From: Spirodela intermedia
Lineage: Eukaryota; Streptophyta; Magnoliopsida; Alismatales; Araceae
Reading direction: 5' to 3'
DNA length: 64,000 nucleotides
NCBI GenBank assembly: GCA_902729315.2
Contig: LR746276.1
Coordinates: 4,944,669-5,008,668, forward strand
Shown here: one piece after another, positions 41,620 to 64,000 of the stretch
Numbering within the stretch: position 1 is the first letter of the stretch
How the letters are laid out: each line of letters starts with the position of its first letter
Notes under the pieces: generated by a model
The model's database searches: none
The model's input: the letters and a program-made list of their open reading frames with translations, nothing else
What the model was told of the DNA's origin: nothing
Position numbers and translations under genes: made by a program

Positions 41620-44600
41620 TTATGAGAAGAAATCCGCCGGTTTTCCAACTCTGATGTTCTGCTCTGCCAGGAAGCTCGTAATGGCGTTCTTCTGCCAGCC
41701 TTTAAAAGACCTGCGGATATTCCCCACCCCACGTAAGCGGACCATCCTTCCTCCTTCCTCCACGTCACGCTCCCGTATATATAAATATATTGTGATGCAG
41801 CTTAATATAGATATTTATATTTATATTTAATATAGGTAATGTAATCTAGTGTAATATATTTATGTATGTAATCTTGGAGATTTGGGGTTGGGTTTGCTTA
41901 CTTGTGATCCAAATGAGCGATGATTTGGCCGCCGGGGAAGGCAGCCTTCGTGGCCGCGAATGAAGTCGTGATGGCTTCTTTCCATGTGCCGCCTATTCCA
42001 TCATCCACAGCACTTCTGTTGCTGTTTCTGTTGCTGCTGCCGTCCCCTTCTTTCTTTCTGCGGCTGCTGGGATCCTCCATGGGTAGAGAGTAGCCGGAGA
42101 GCATGTGCCCCACCCACACGCCCTCCTTCCTGTGTTTTTTTAATTTTTTTTAAAAATATTTTTATTCGGATGCAAGAAAAAAGAAAAGAAAAAAAACCCC
42201 CCATGAGAGATTGAATTGTGCGAGGAAAATTATTAGCAGCAGCTGTGGAGAGGATCTTTGGGGTTCTTTGCTATTTATGTCTACATCAGGATAGAAGATA
42301 TTACTATTTATAGGAAATGAATGGAGGAGTGAAGAAAACGGTCACAGAGTTTCATATACCCTGAATGAGTAGCTGGAAACGATTTAATTCTCCGTTATAA
42401 TAAACTCAGAATATTTTAGGGTGGCAAGTAATTTTAGAACAGGGGTTTTGAATATTTTTAAGAACTGAAAAAAGATGGTAAATTAAAAGAAGAGAAATTT
42501 TTATCGAAGAGCTCTGATGCCTGTGACTTTTTTATTTTTATTGAATTAAAAATAAAAAACGGAGAAATGATAGAGTGAAATAATTGGCAATGGCAATCGG
42601 ATAAGTATGGCTTACGCGACGATGTCCATGTGACGAGGCACGTAGTGTCCTCCACCTAACCCAAGAAGGACCCTGCTCGTTTCACCACCACCACCGCTGA
42701 AAAAATAAGTGGATTTGGGTGTAAACAGAGAGAAAAATAAATACGAGGAGATAAACTTTATGCATTAATGCAATCAAGACAAAAAATGTCTCATGGGTTT
42801 AAAAAATAATAATCTGAGCTAACGGTTTGAGATCATGGAAATAATTTGTTTTCATGGAACGATCTAAACGGATCTGTTTAAATTTGCCACATGTTCAAAA
42901 ATATTATAAAAAATGAGCAATAAATTTGACTTAAGAATACTAAAAAAAATCTGATCTGTAGGTTTTTGGATAATGATTTTTTTTTTCCCAGGCCTATTTC
43001 TTAATATATGTCTATCTTTAGCTTATCAGCTCCAAAAATGTTGAAAACAGGCAAGTTATAAGCTTTAGAGCACTGTTTATGAGCATGTAAACAATGATTT
43101 CCTCGGGTATTGCTTGACGCATCGATTAGTTGAGCAGAGCTTCTCTGTACCTGTCCCAATGTCCAAGGCCACCACCTCCATCAAGCCCAAGCCCTTCCCA
43201 CAACAACTGTCAAGAACATAAGTGTAAGTTTACGAAGAGAATAATTATGTACAGGTGAAAAATGAGGAACAGACAGAAGGTATTGAATTAGTTGAAAGAA
43301 TTTTCGCACGGAATGGTAATCAAATGGGACAGACTCTCTTCAGAGAAATGGAACCATATTTTTCTTTTCTTTTCTTCTTTTGAATAAGGTATTCAAAATA
43401 GATGGTTTTTAAGGCATACACATATATACTTGCAAATTGGACGTCAGATCGTGGATGATGAAGATATTATTTTTCCTCTTATTTTCTTACAATCTGAAAC
43501 TCATCTTTGGTTTGAAAAACGGAAATATTTTTCAACAGAGAAAACCTAAAATTTTAAAAAAGAAAAAACAGATCTCCAATTTCTTTGCCAGTTTATCCAT
43601 CTAACGAGATTCATCTCCACATTTTCATATAGCATTCAGAACTCCTTTTTGCATATTACCCCAGAAAGGTTGAGCATCAAAATTAATTCCGGATTGGGTG
43701 CAATCACAAAGTAAGTCACTATAAATCCCTCATGCATCATTTTTTCAGGCTTTTAACACATGCTCATACGAGTTTTTTAAAATAAAAGTACAAATGTCCT
43801 CACAGAAAACTATGAACGCTCAACACAATTTTTTAGAGTTGAAAAAAATATAAATACTTATTTTCCTCCAATGTGCTCAATCCAATAACGCTGACATGAA
43901 TTCTGTGCTCATAATTTGTTCAGCCATCCTTCAGGGACAGGTAGTAGTGACACAGGAAATAAATAAATAGCATTCCCAAGCCCGGAATGAAATCAAAAAA
44001 GAAGAATTTTGATGCAAGCAGGCAGTAAATACAATCCCATCTGAGTAATCAAACAAAATAAAGCTACACACTTCAAAAGATACTGAACTAGAGCAATGAC
44101 TTGAGCAGCATCTTGCCTCCCCCAGTATTCTTCAGTGCTTCCTAGAAAAGGAAGGAATGAATTCGAGTTACATATCTGGCACTATATGGATAAAACACAT
44201 CTAACTAGGCTCGGTTCAGCTTAGAATCCGGAAGACTAGACATCAAGGTTCTGACAATATTTTTTTCACCCTGACATCAAATCCCATTTATAATGCAGAG
44301 ACATAATTCTGTTGTTTCAAATCGAACAAACGCAAGATGATATATTAAAATCTTCTTCTGGTGATGGAGAAAACAAAAGGCATGCCTGAAGTCGAACAAA
44401 TTTTGATCAAAATTCAATAAACATAGCCGAATTTAGTTAGAAACTTGTGATAGATATGGTTCATTATTACCCATCTCAAGCAATACAAAAAACCCGCAAG
44501 AAGCAAAAATCAAATGCCCAGTAGCTTTGTCAATGAGATGACAAAGAAAATAATTACCGATCTCAACGAACATTGTTGGTGTATTCACCACAGGACCATG

Positions 44601-45891
44601 ATGAGTCGCCTCCAAGGTAACCTGTTTACATCAGATACAATTTAAGAGATTGCAGAAAAACCATACTTTCTGGAGAAACAATACAACCCAAAAATTTCAA
44701 ACATAATAGAGAATGATAGTAAACTGCACTCCCAGAACACAGTACGAAAGAAGAAATTTCGTAACAGGAAGGACAATTGAAGGACTCAAGTTTTAGAATT
44801 CGGAAATCGAACATATTCTGGGGCATGGTACATAGGATTGACATCAGCGTAAATAATTTATTGGGATTCAGCCACACCGACATGATGTGATTCAGGGTAG
44901 GGTTGAGGGTTAATGATCGAAAATCTGCACCCAAGAGAACTGGAAAGGAAACATCCAAGCGGTTCTCTAATCTACATCACTGCCCGCCGAACTCAACTCG
45001 CGGAGAAAGTCCTCCACAGATGCTCATAAAATTTTCATCTGTTCAAAAGGCAATCAACGGAATTTTTTTTTTCCAATCTCCCCTCACAGGCCCCGGCAAG
45101 AACACCACTAGGTCAACGCCTCACATCTTAACAAAACCTTCCCGTCCAAAGAGCATTCTTACTCGTAAGATACTAGCTGTCCCAGAGGAAGAGAAAGAAC
45201 TCAACTGATAGGCATTTTCAATGAACGACTTTCGAATTTTTCAGAGAATGATCTCGCTCGTCATAATGCATACCTCAAACTCCGGGGTGAGGCCGTGAGC
45301 GTCGGCGATCCTCTTCAGCAGCCTAATCCATGGACCCATCCTGGGATTCGGCAGACTTGCCCACCCAGGCCGCCCGCCCTGGAGGGGAACTTCGTCCTCC
45401 CGCAAATGTGGGACACCTTGTGCATGGAAGAGAAAACGACCGAATCAGGCAGAGCCGAACCGGAAAAGGAGAGGAGGGAGGAACACCGACCGAGGAACCC
45501 TCACCGATGGGGTGGACGGTGAGCGCGGGCCGGTTGGTGACGGCGGCGTGCCTGCTGAGGAAGATAACCTCCTCCACTTTCTCTCCCATGGCCTCCTCCC
45601 AGCGGCGGTCCAGATCGTCTTCCGCCACGATGCTGTTCCCGTGCTGCAGCAGCCTCACCCCGCCCTTTGTGTAGCTCGCCATGCCGCCCTCTCCCCCCTG
45701 TTCACCCATCGAACAAACTTCATAAGTCCACGAATCAAGCCGCCGCTGCCGTTGCCGACGACGATCGACCCAGAGGCGGCGCCGCTCACCTCCAGGGAAG
45801 GCCCTAGGTGCCACCCTGGCATGGCCAGCAGCGCCGACGCCGGCCCCACCGACGCTGGGTCTGCTGTCGTCGCCACCACCAGAGTCACCAT
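41620..45891 (-). CDS. GEK1: D-aminoacyl-tRNA deacylase, GEK1 type
   Basis: Hydrolyses D-amino acids from mischarged tRNAs; the Arabidopsis homologue is also known from ethanol sensitivity. It belongs to the archaeal/plant DTD2 family of zinc enzymes. Nine minus-strand exons join in phase: 45891-45790, 45697-45505, 45416-45274, 44621-44558, 44141-44089, 43206-43151, 42696-42616, 42129-41902 and 41710-41620 (336 residues). Conserved blocks: MVTLVVATTADPASVGPAS at the start, EDDLDRRWEEA, VIFLSRHAAVTNRPALTVHP, TLEATHHGP, EIGSTEEYWGRQDAAQVIAL, GGGHYVPRHMDIV, VWVGHMLSGYSLPMEDP, FPGGQIIAHLDHK and FKGWQKNAI. The His-containing blocks fit metal binding. A Ser/Arg/Asn-rich insertion after SLPMEDP looks longer than usual. 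The start matches the family N-terminus exactly. Confidence 0.95.
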
Positions 45892-46030
45892 CTCCTCTCT
45901 CTCTCTCTCTCTCTATCTGAGGACATACACCTACGCTTTCGGAGCTTCTTTCTCTGAAGCTCTCCCTCTCTCTTTATATGGCCTGAAAGTGACGATCTAA
46001 GCTACGTTAGAGAGAGAGAGAGAGTCGTAG
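45892..46030 (-). promoter_or_regulatory. GEK1 leader and TATA-like box
   Basis: On the minus strand CATATAAAGA (45971-45980) lies about 80 bp before the ATG, followed by GA/CT-rich leader sequence. Spacing suits a TATA box with a short 5' UTR. Confidence 0.5.
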
Positions 46031-49000
46031 GCTGTGGGCGCATTTGCTCCGTTGTTTTACCGAACTTGCAAACCGGTACACTGAATATCGGATTATGCTG
46101 GGGCTCCGCCACACCCGTGATGAATCCGATAAGTTCCTCTCAATTGCCACCAAGACGGCGCACAATTTCTAATTCAGACCTCCATGTCGTTAAAAATTAT
46201 AATACCAACCAAAAAATCAAAAAGTATATGGTAAGAACCCAATCAATTTCTAAGAGGACATTACTAATATTTTGATGAAAATAAGATCTTTTACCAAATG
46301 AGGAAATCCAAACTTGTCAATTTTGAAAATACTCCTTAGCAAAATGTGCTTTAATTGCAACTGCCCTCACTGATTCAGTATATGTAAGAGGAGGTATTCA
46401 CAATACAACATTGAAGACTAAAGTTAAATTTAGGCTCTATTTCAAATTGTGAAATAATTTGAGGGGGCTCAAGACTATTGGTCGTCTTTTCAAGGGGTTA
46501 ATTAAAGCTGCCCACTCACCATAAGGTGCCCAATTCAAGCCACCTTACTCTCCATCAAGGGCATACTTGACCTTTGACAGCTCCTCACCTAGCACTCACG
46601 TGGCAGTTTTCCTCTCTCTCTCTCTCTCTCTCTCCATCTATTTATCTATCTTTGCTTGATAAGCACTTATTCAAGGTCGGTCAAGCTCATGCTTTATATT
46701 GTCTTGGCCCCAAGCCCATCATCTCTTCAACTAAGGCATTATAAACAAGTCTTTGGTCTTAGATGTCAACCATCAGCACCCTAGTCATAGATTTCATTTG
46801 ACATGTCAACTAGGTCATTGTGGAAGAAAAATTAAGTGAAGATATTGCAGATGTTACTTGATCAGAAGTTTAATCTAACTTGATGAGGATCCTTAATTTT
46901 GGTCAACACCTCTCTTCTAATAATAGTCAAATTTGTCAACTCAACCTTCATCTTCTTCCCGACTGTCTTTATACCTTTGACTTTCTCTATTAATCTTCAT
47001 TTTCTTTAGGCAACCTTGTCTTTCACTTTGAGGCTCTTTCTTAATGTTTTATGTTATAAATAATTTTTTTAGGTGTTTGCTCCCCATTTTTTTTCCATCC
47101 AAGATTACAAAATCTCTTTTGAAAAGAAAAAAGATCTGAGAGAAAAGAGAAAACTAGAAGTAGTTATTGAGTTCGTGTGATGTCATTACCTAATTGACTT
47201 CGAAGTCCATTTAAAGTTGTGTGTAGCCTCAATTTTTCATGACACTGCCATCGTCATCATAAATATAGAATCCTTTAGTCCTCTCAAGTGTTAGATGTCC
47301 ATCTTTTAATACACTTTGATGAAGTAATACCTTAGCTAAACTTGCTTATTCCTCACATGAAACATGAAGTTATTCACTATATGGGTGATGTTTTTATTAC
47401 AAAAAATAACACATGTTCTGCATCATTTTTGCCATCTCTAGAAGAAATTCTTTAGTCAAATCATTTCCTCATTAGCATCTATAAGAATTTATGAAATATT
47501 AGATGATTTCTACCCCTTAATATGGCATGTGTTATATTCATTGTAAAGCTTATTTATGCTTGGTGAAGCTCTATGAAAACACCTAAACTATTGATTGAAC
47601 TTGACTATGGGAGTTGGATCTTATCTAGAAGCATAATAGGACAAAATTATGTTACTCATCTCCCATTAATCATCAATCAAAGCTCTTCTTTGTGATACAC
47701 ATACATAGTTGGTGATGATTTTGTGTCATCTTTTCCTCAATTAACATGTTCAATATGTATTTATGGGTGTGAATATTTTATTAACAATGTCAAAGATAAG
47801 TATCCAAGAACTAAAAAAGGTTTTACACTTCATCCAATTGAGACATGTCTTTGAAAGTGTTTTCTTGAAAGTCAATAAAGAGATTATGAGTGGAACCAAA
47901 GAATAACATTGTATTCGAGAGTGGGCATAGAGAATTAGTTGAACCATTATATGAATCTTTGAGTCTAATAATTCTTAAGTTAGGAAATACCTATGAAATA
48001 CACTAAATAAGGTTACACAAAAAGAGATATATGAACAAATCAATTCAAACCCTTTTTCTTGATCTTAGCGCAAGTCAAACACCAACATATTTCATCTTAT
48101 ATATATATTAGAAGGAAATTGCATAACTATACATATTCTATTTATGATTTTCCTTGATTGTGGTTATTTTGTCACTCTAACTTCCCTTATAAAACTACAG
48201 CTTGTATCTCATATTATTTTGGTTGCTTCACATGTTCTAAGGTTATTTCATTTAATAAATGGAGAGCTCAACCTCATAGATTTCTTTGCCAAATTGAAAG
48301 CAAGAAATGGAGGAATTTGATTTCTTCTTTAGAAGAGACTCCTAAGAAAGGACATTGTTGGTAAGCATAACGTTAGACATTCCATCATAATGTTGTAAAA
48401 GAAAACTTGATTATTCAATATGTTTTGTATTGATTTTTCCTAGTTGAAGTTTCCCATGGTTCATCATTTAGGGTTTAGTGATCATGATTTTTATTATGTG
48501 TCCAACATGTATTATGTTTCCCGACAGAGGCTCTTAAGAGCCATGGTGTGATCAGCATTGAAGACATCATCTATTAGATCGCCACTATGGAGCCCCACTT
48601 CAAGTAGTTAACAAGCTTCTTGACCTTATTCAAATTAAAGAAGTCAAATGAGATTTTATAGGAGAAGAAGCAATTGAAGGATGAGTGAGAACTAAGGTGA
48701 TCATAAAGATTGGATCAATGAGTTGATCACCAAGTTGAACTAATCCCCACAGCCAAAAGGAAAAAACATTCTTTCTACCTAGTTCTTTGATCCATCATCT
48801 TCGCTTGAATTCTTTCTAATTTTCAATTTTTCATTGATAACACTCTAATATTATGTGATAAATACAGTAAATTTATATAATAATAACATAAAGTTATGAT
48901 TAAGTACATATGTTTTAATTATAATACATTTACATGTGTTGAAATACTATATAAAAAAGTTACACTTTAAATGATTTGTACTCATGAATTTATTTTGATA

Positions 49001-52000
49001 TTTTAATATTATTTTCTACTACAATTATCTAAGATTTATAAGAATATTGTGACTAAATATATTCATGAAGTTATATTTTCAATTAATATTTTTGTAATTT
49101 TTAAGTTTTTTTTCTGAAATTGTGTTGAAGGATGTGGTAATTAAGACACGATGTTTAGGTTCAAATCCTTCTTAGCCATGTCAACATTAAATGGGGATTT
49201 AATCTAAAATTTTGGTAGTCAAAAAGCTAATGTATCAATCATTAAAGCCACATCAACTAGGTCAAGATAGTAAGTCCATGAAAAATAGAAAGGAAGAACA
49301 ATTAGTTGCTACATTTGAATGCTTCTCATATTATATCTAATTCCTAGGGTATGTTTTAGATTTAAGGTAAAAACTTTCTGACTTCTTGACATAAGTAAAA
49401 ATGAAAGGATTAGGAAAACATGGATTTCTGTTTCCTAGTCATGGCTTCTCCATTCGATCAAGGGGAGGATGACTTTATTTTTTGTTATGGTTACACAAAG
49501 GAGTATTATCTTCTCAAATAAAATTTGATACTTTCAATTTCTTAATTTTTTTAGTACTTTCTCTCTTGATTCTAATTCTTTTGAAGTTCATTTAATTGGT
49601 ATCATAGCTTGTTTTCTTCTCTAAAGCTCTCTTGTGTGGTGATGGAGTTGCAATATGATTTTCTTATATTTTATCATTTGTTTTGATGCAATTATTAAAT
49701 TCTTTTATTTCATTTCAAGTTGTTGGTTCTTTGTATTATGTGAGGTGACACATATGATATGATCAAACATAGTTTTTTTCAATATATTTTTTAACTTTTT
49801 TAGATTTTATTGAGTTACATAACATCTATTCCATCATTTCATTGTGGGAGGAAAATTTATTGGGAGATTTTCTTCTCCTTTTCCTCTATTTTTCAAGTTT
49901 ATCAAGGTTATTCTTCAAGAGCCCTTAATTCAACACGAATTAGAGATAATATAGAATCAATCAATACATCAATAAGAACATCTCTTTTATTTGAAGTCAA
50001 TAGATATGAGAGAATGCGACCATGACAGCTTGGAGATTAGAGAAATCATTCATTTTCTATATGCGATTGTCAATTTTTTAATGTCCAATAAGTGTTGAGA
50101 AAAAATTAAGAAGATAAAAATTTATTTTATCCTTGTGGAGACAACATGAATCTACTACATTTATTATTTAAAATATTTAAAACTTTTTAATGAATTATTA
50201 ACACAACAATTAAGACCCACAAATTATCATCCATGCTCTTATTGTTTTAGTTACTCTTAATCCTTTAGAGCCAGCAAAGAACTAGTGGTGTATGATGCTC
50301 TTGATGTATCTCAAATGATATGGATACATGATTAAGTATTTTCAAGCATCTTAGTAATTTTGTCTTTATCTTATAAAATCTCATAAAATCATAACTTTTG
50401 GAAGAGTTTCATTGAAGGGATGTGTGACTTGAACACACAAACCTAATGAATTGTTGATGGGTCTTTTTGTTTTTCAGTTGGACTTTTAGCCACCAAAAGT
50501 TATCATAGATTTCTTTTAATAATATTTAATATAGAATATTGTAAAAAAAGATAAGATTACTCTCATGATTATACTTTGTCTCTCTAGCTCATTGTCACTT
50601 AATTGTTTCTTGTGTATAGTCATCCACCACTCTTATTTGGTCTAATTAAATTGAATTTGACTAAGTTATCTAGGAACAACCAACCTAGTGATGTATCATT
50701 CATTTTGGACAGGATATAAACGTACATGATTGTTTGATAATTTTAATTTGTTTACTGGTCTTTTTTGGCTTTCTAGGACTATGATTTCATTATGAAGTTG
50801 GTTTTGTTTTCAAAAATGAACTTTGAATTCAAACCAATTTACATTTGTATGTATGTCTTTTTTTAATGTAACCTTAATTTTAATAATAATAAAGATAATA
50901 TAATATAAACATATCTATTTTAATTTCAAACTATAAAATAAAAAATAGTAAGAGAATACATTAGGGGACATTTACCTAATAATGAAATATTTTATTATTT
51001 CAAGTGAAATTTTTTATGACAACTTAAATAGATAATGGCTTTACCAATAAAAAAAAATTACAACTGAAATTTCAAATATTTTATGCCATTTTCATCTTTA
51101 TATTTTTTCAGTATTCTTATTACAAACTAATTTTTTTTAGGTGAATCCATTTTTTACATTATCACATAAAAATCTAATTGAATCAAATACTATTTATTTT
51201 ATATTTGTCATTTTTTGTAAATATTATATGTTAATAATCATTTTTAGACAACATGGAATAATTATGTTTATATGGTTTTAGTTGTATTACCATTCAATGT
51301 TTGAGTGATTGCATTTACAAGACAATCAACTAGACTTATGCCATTACATCAAACACAGTAGATGAAAGACCAAGTACAAGTCTCAAATCATTTTGGTATT
51401 TCAAAGCTAATTTTAAAAACAACACTATTCCAAAATACTATGGAGTTACTTGTTGAATATAAAATTAAATATATAAATAATAAAATTGAAAATAAAAATA
51501 ATGGGCATGTTGACTTATTGTGAAATTTAAAAAATGTATTGAACTTAATTTACTATAATGGTCCACTTTAAAAGAAAAAGTGGTCTTCTTTAACTTGAGT
51601 AGAGGGTGGCAGAATTATCAACCTATGAGATGAACAATAAGTGTGTGATAATTACAAATTTATGGTACTAATTGACTTGAGCTAACAAGTCAAGGCTCTA
51701 GAAATTCAATGGATCTAGTGACTTCAATAGGGCTTGCTGCCATAGTGTGGACCCTAGAGCACAATTATAGGGAATCAAAAAGTTAGGTCATCATTACTAT
51801 TTTGATAGAGTTGGTTGACTTCAAAGGACCTAGTTGACTAGATATATACTAAAAGGCACATCCTTACTTTCAAGAATTTATAGCCTAAACATAATAATAG
51901 AAAATATTAAATTATGAATATTCTAAATTATTTATAGGAAATGCCCTTATAGTTAAAATCAATTAAAATATTTTGAATATTTTTTAAAAATTTATAAAAC

Positions 52001-52180
52001 CGGTCTTAAAATAAATAATTGATAAACGAATAAATATATGTTTGAGGGGGTCAGCTGGCCGCAGCGCCGTCCGTAGGCCGGCACTTTGAAAGCGCAAAAT
52101 CTGACAAGGGCACATCGAGATACGCTACTAAATAAACAATATTTAATTGGCTTAACTGGATTTAATGGGCTTAGTTGAGA
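46031..52180. other. Gene-poor AT-rich region
   Basis: No credible coding gene on either strand. Contents: a CT microsatellite (about 46612-46634), long AT-rich stretches, and TTGGTATCATAGC (49597-49609), which resembles a copia primer-binding site. Short frames such as 48158-48364 and 49810-50025 show no recognisable domain. Confidence 0.5.
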
Positions 52181-52896
52181 GTTCGGCCGGTTAGGCCTCT
52201 GTACCCACCCGGACTCTCCATCCCATATGATCTCTCTCTCTAGCTCTCTCTCTCAAGCAGCGGCGAGGTGAGTTCCCTCCAGCCAACTCTCTCTCTCTTC
52301 TCCTTCGTTTGATCTCGTTTAAGTCTGCATTCTTTGGGGTTTCGTGTCTGCTACTCGGTTGTCGGGTCGTTCTATGCGGGTTCATGTCCGCTGTGTCACT
52401 GTTATGGTCTGTTTGATTCGCTCTGTATTGTGCTCTAGCTCGATATCATCCTTCCCTGTGCTTGCGGATCCTGTTCATATTTTGGTATTTTTCGCATTTC
52501 TTACTTGATTATTCTTACCCACCAGAATTGCCCGCCTCCTTGTAGCTGTTCCGGTCGTTCCATGCTTGTTTTTTTATTTGATATATGCTTTTTCCTTTAG
52601 TTTTTTTCCAGCACATATACGTCTCAGTTTTTATGTGTCGAAAAGGGATCGTCTCTTGTTAAGAAACGAAAAAACAGGCTGTTTTAGGACATAAACTTCA
52701 TGCCAGTCTGATCGAAGGTTTATACTTGTGGAATGCATGCGCTTCTCTTGTTATACTGCTTAATTTTTGGATACTGTCTGATGTGACTGAGCTTTCCCTG
52801 CTGTTTTCAATTCTATAGAAGTAATTTATATTCTATGTTGCTTATAGATCTTCATCATTGGCCTGTGGAGTTACATACTTGAGCTAGGATCCGCAC
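52181..52896 (+). promoter_or_regulatory. 5' UTR exon and leader intron of the thiolase gene
   Basis: CT-rich leader at about 52230-52260, then the donor CGAG|GTGAGT at 52267/52268. A likely acceptor is TTGCTTATAG just before 52850, so a ~580-bp leader intron would precede the ATG exon. Leader introns with CT-rich first exons are common in plant housekeeping genes. Confidence 0.5.
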
Positions 52897-62767
<9,871 letters not shown>

Positions 62768-62879
62768 GCCCTTCTCTCAACTGGTAAGATGACGGGTTCT
62801 GATTCCCCTAAAAGTGTTGTCTTTTCTGGGCAATAAACTTTTACTGAGGGTTTGATGTTCTGTGTAAACGGGAGGCTCG

Positions 62880-63860
62880 ATTAATAAATTATCAATGAAA
62901 TAATGTAACCAGTCTGAGCCCGCCAAGTACTTTGATGAGCAAGTTTTCTCATCAACACCCATACCCATCATAAAACGATGAGAATATTTCCACTTTTGGT
63001 TCCAATTTCTGATTCTTGTTGCAGCGCTTTCTCTCTCTAGATTATGAACCTTTTTACTGTGGCTTGACTGCGTTTATAAACTAGTGGTTCTATTGATAAC
63101 TAGTCGACAATCTACGCGGCCTGTCTGGGCTTATTACTTCTGAGGAGCAAGCTTCCTCATCAACACCAAACCCGTCACAAAAGCATGTGAATGTTTCCTA
63201 TTTTGGTTAGAGACATTAAGCGGTCATTTTCCGATTTGTGGGGCAGCACTCTCTCTCTCTCTCTCTCTCTCTCTCTAGATCATGAACCTCTTTTATGGTT
63301 TGATTAACTGTGTAGACAGGCGACCGTATATATAAAAAAAAGCAACAGCTAGTGTAACCAGTGTTCGGCCAATACTGCGAGGGGGCAACCTTTCTCATAG
63401 ACGATTAGAACATTGCCAATTTTGGTTTCATCTCTCATTAGAGATGCTCGCTGCTGATAGCAAGCTTTTTCCTACAATATCTGATTCTTGTAGCAGCCCC
63501 CTCTTTCTCTCTCTAAATCATGAACCATTCTTCTGGATTGACTACGTGCATAAACAAGTGATTCTGTTAATAATTCACCGGTAATCAATGTAACAAGTCA
63601 GAGGCCCCTCATCCGTCACAAAAGCATAGAAATACTAAGTGGTCATTGGAGGTTTCCTTCACAATTTCTGATTCTCTCTGTATAGATTACAAACATCTAT
63701 TGTTTTTTTCATAGGGACCATAAACAAGCGATTCTATTAAGTAATAATCAATGATTGATGGGACCAGTCTGAGCCCATCGTTGTCAGGAGCAAGTTCTAT
63801 CATTATCAACCAGACCCATCATAAAACGATGTGAATATTATTCGGTGTTCATAGTGATTT
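62880..63860. repeat. Degenerate tandem repeats, about 4-5 units of ~200-250 bp
   Basis: Recurring words: GTAACCAGTCTGAGCCC (about 62901, with variants near 63120, 63353, 63588 and 63762), GAGCAAG...TCATCAACAC, CCATCATAAAACGATG or GTCACAAAAGCAT, TTTCTGATTCTTGT, a CT tract followed by AGATTATGAACC or AGATCATGAACC, and ATAAACAAGTGATTCT. Unit 2 carries the longest CT tract (63251-63279). The units begin about 110 bp after the thiolase stop. Confidence 0.8.
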
Positions 63861-64000
63861 GTGCAGAAATATATCAATGGTGATGCAGTGGTTTATTTCT
63901 GCAGGCCCTTCTCAGGATCGGAGCGCTCGCTGTTATGAATTCCAAGCTTCCAACCGGCGCTGGCTCTGCAGAAACATATATTAATTCTCTCTGTTATGAA
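63861..64000. other. Right edge, no gene supported
   Basis: A short GC-richer stretch from about 63900. It could be an alternative last exon of the thiolase gene or the start of another feature cut by the window; the evidence is too short to decide. Confidence 0.3.

Noticed and set aside
45330-46000. Plus-strand frames of 114 and 162 codons
   Set aside because: Antisense shadows of GEK1 exons 1-3 in GC-rich DNA.

Overview
This is a plant nuclear genome window: split genes with GT-AG introns, long AT-rich introns, GA/CT microsatellites and LTR-retrotransposon debris. The gene set is angiosperm. I could not fix the species; some exons are very GC-rich (the BIM1-like gene and the secreted-peptide gene), which would fit a monocot or magnoliid, but that is inference. 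All gene models were assembled by hand from splice signals, reading phase and remembered family resemblance. No search or transcript evidence was available.

Layout. 0-5.1 kb, minus: the 5' part of an organellar type IA DNA topoisomerase, cut by the left edge. 7.3-9.4 kb, minus: a conserved F-box/kelch protein (At5g15710 type). 9.9-10.5 kb: a ~148-bp minisatellite. 11.8-14.3 kb, plus: a five-exon gene for a small secreted precursor ending in a CLEL/GLV/RGF-like peptide motif, embedded in a burst of GA/CT repeats; this is the most novel item. 18.2-25.0 kb, plus: V-ATPase subunit B, whose usual first exon I could not find. 25.1-34.3 kb: a retrotransposon zone with LTR fragments just after the V-ATPase gene, a CpG-rich patch with five CACGTG motifs, and a decayed Ty1/copia element.

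36.9-41.2 kb, plus: a BIM1-like bHLH gene (brassinosteroid signalling), convergent with a minus-strand GEK1-type D-aminoacyl-tRNA deacylase (41.6-45.9 kb). 46-52 kb: AT-rich, gene-poor DNA. 52.9-62.8 kb, plus: a 13-exon acetyl-CoA acetyltransferase (thiolase), followed by degenerate tandem repeats to 63.9 kb.

The genes are independent housekeeping or signalling loci, not a cluster: organellar DNA topology, protein turnover, peptide signalling, vacuolar proton pumping, brassinosteroid transcription, tRNA proofreading and acetoacetyl-CoA synthesis. Five CDS models (the peptide gene, BIM1-like, GEK1, thiolase and the F-box gene) close in frame from ATG to stop.
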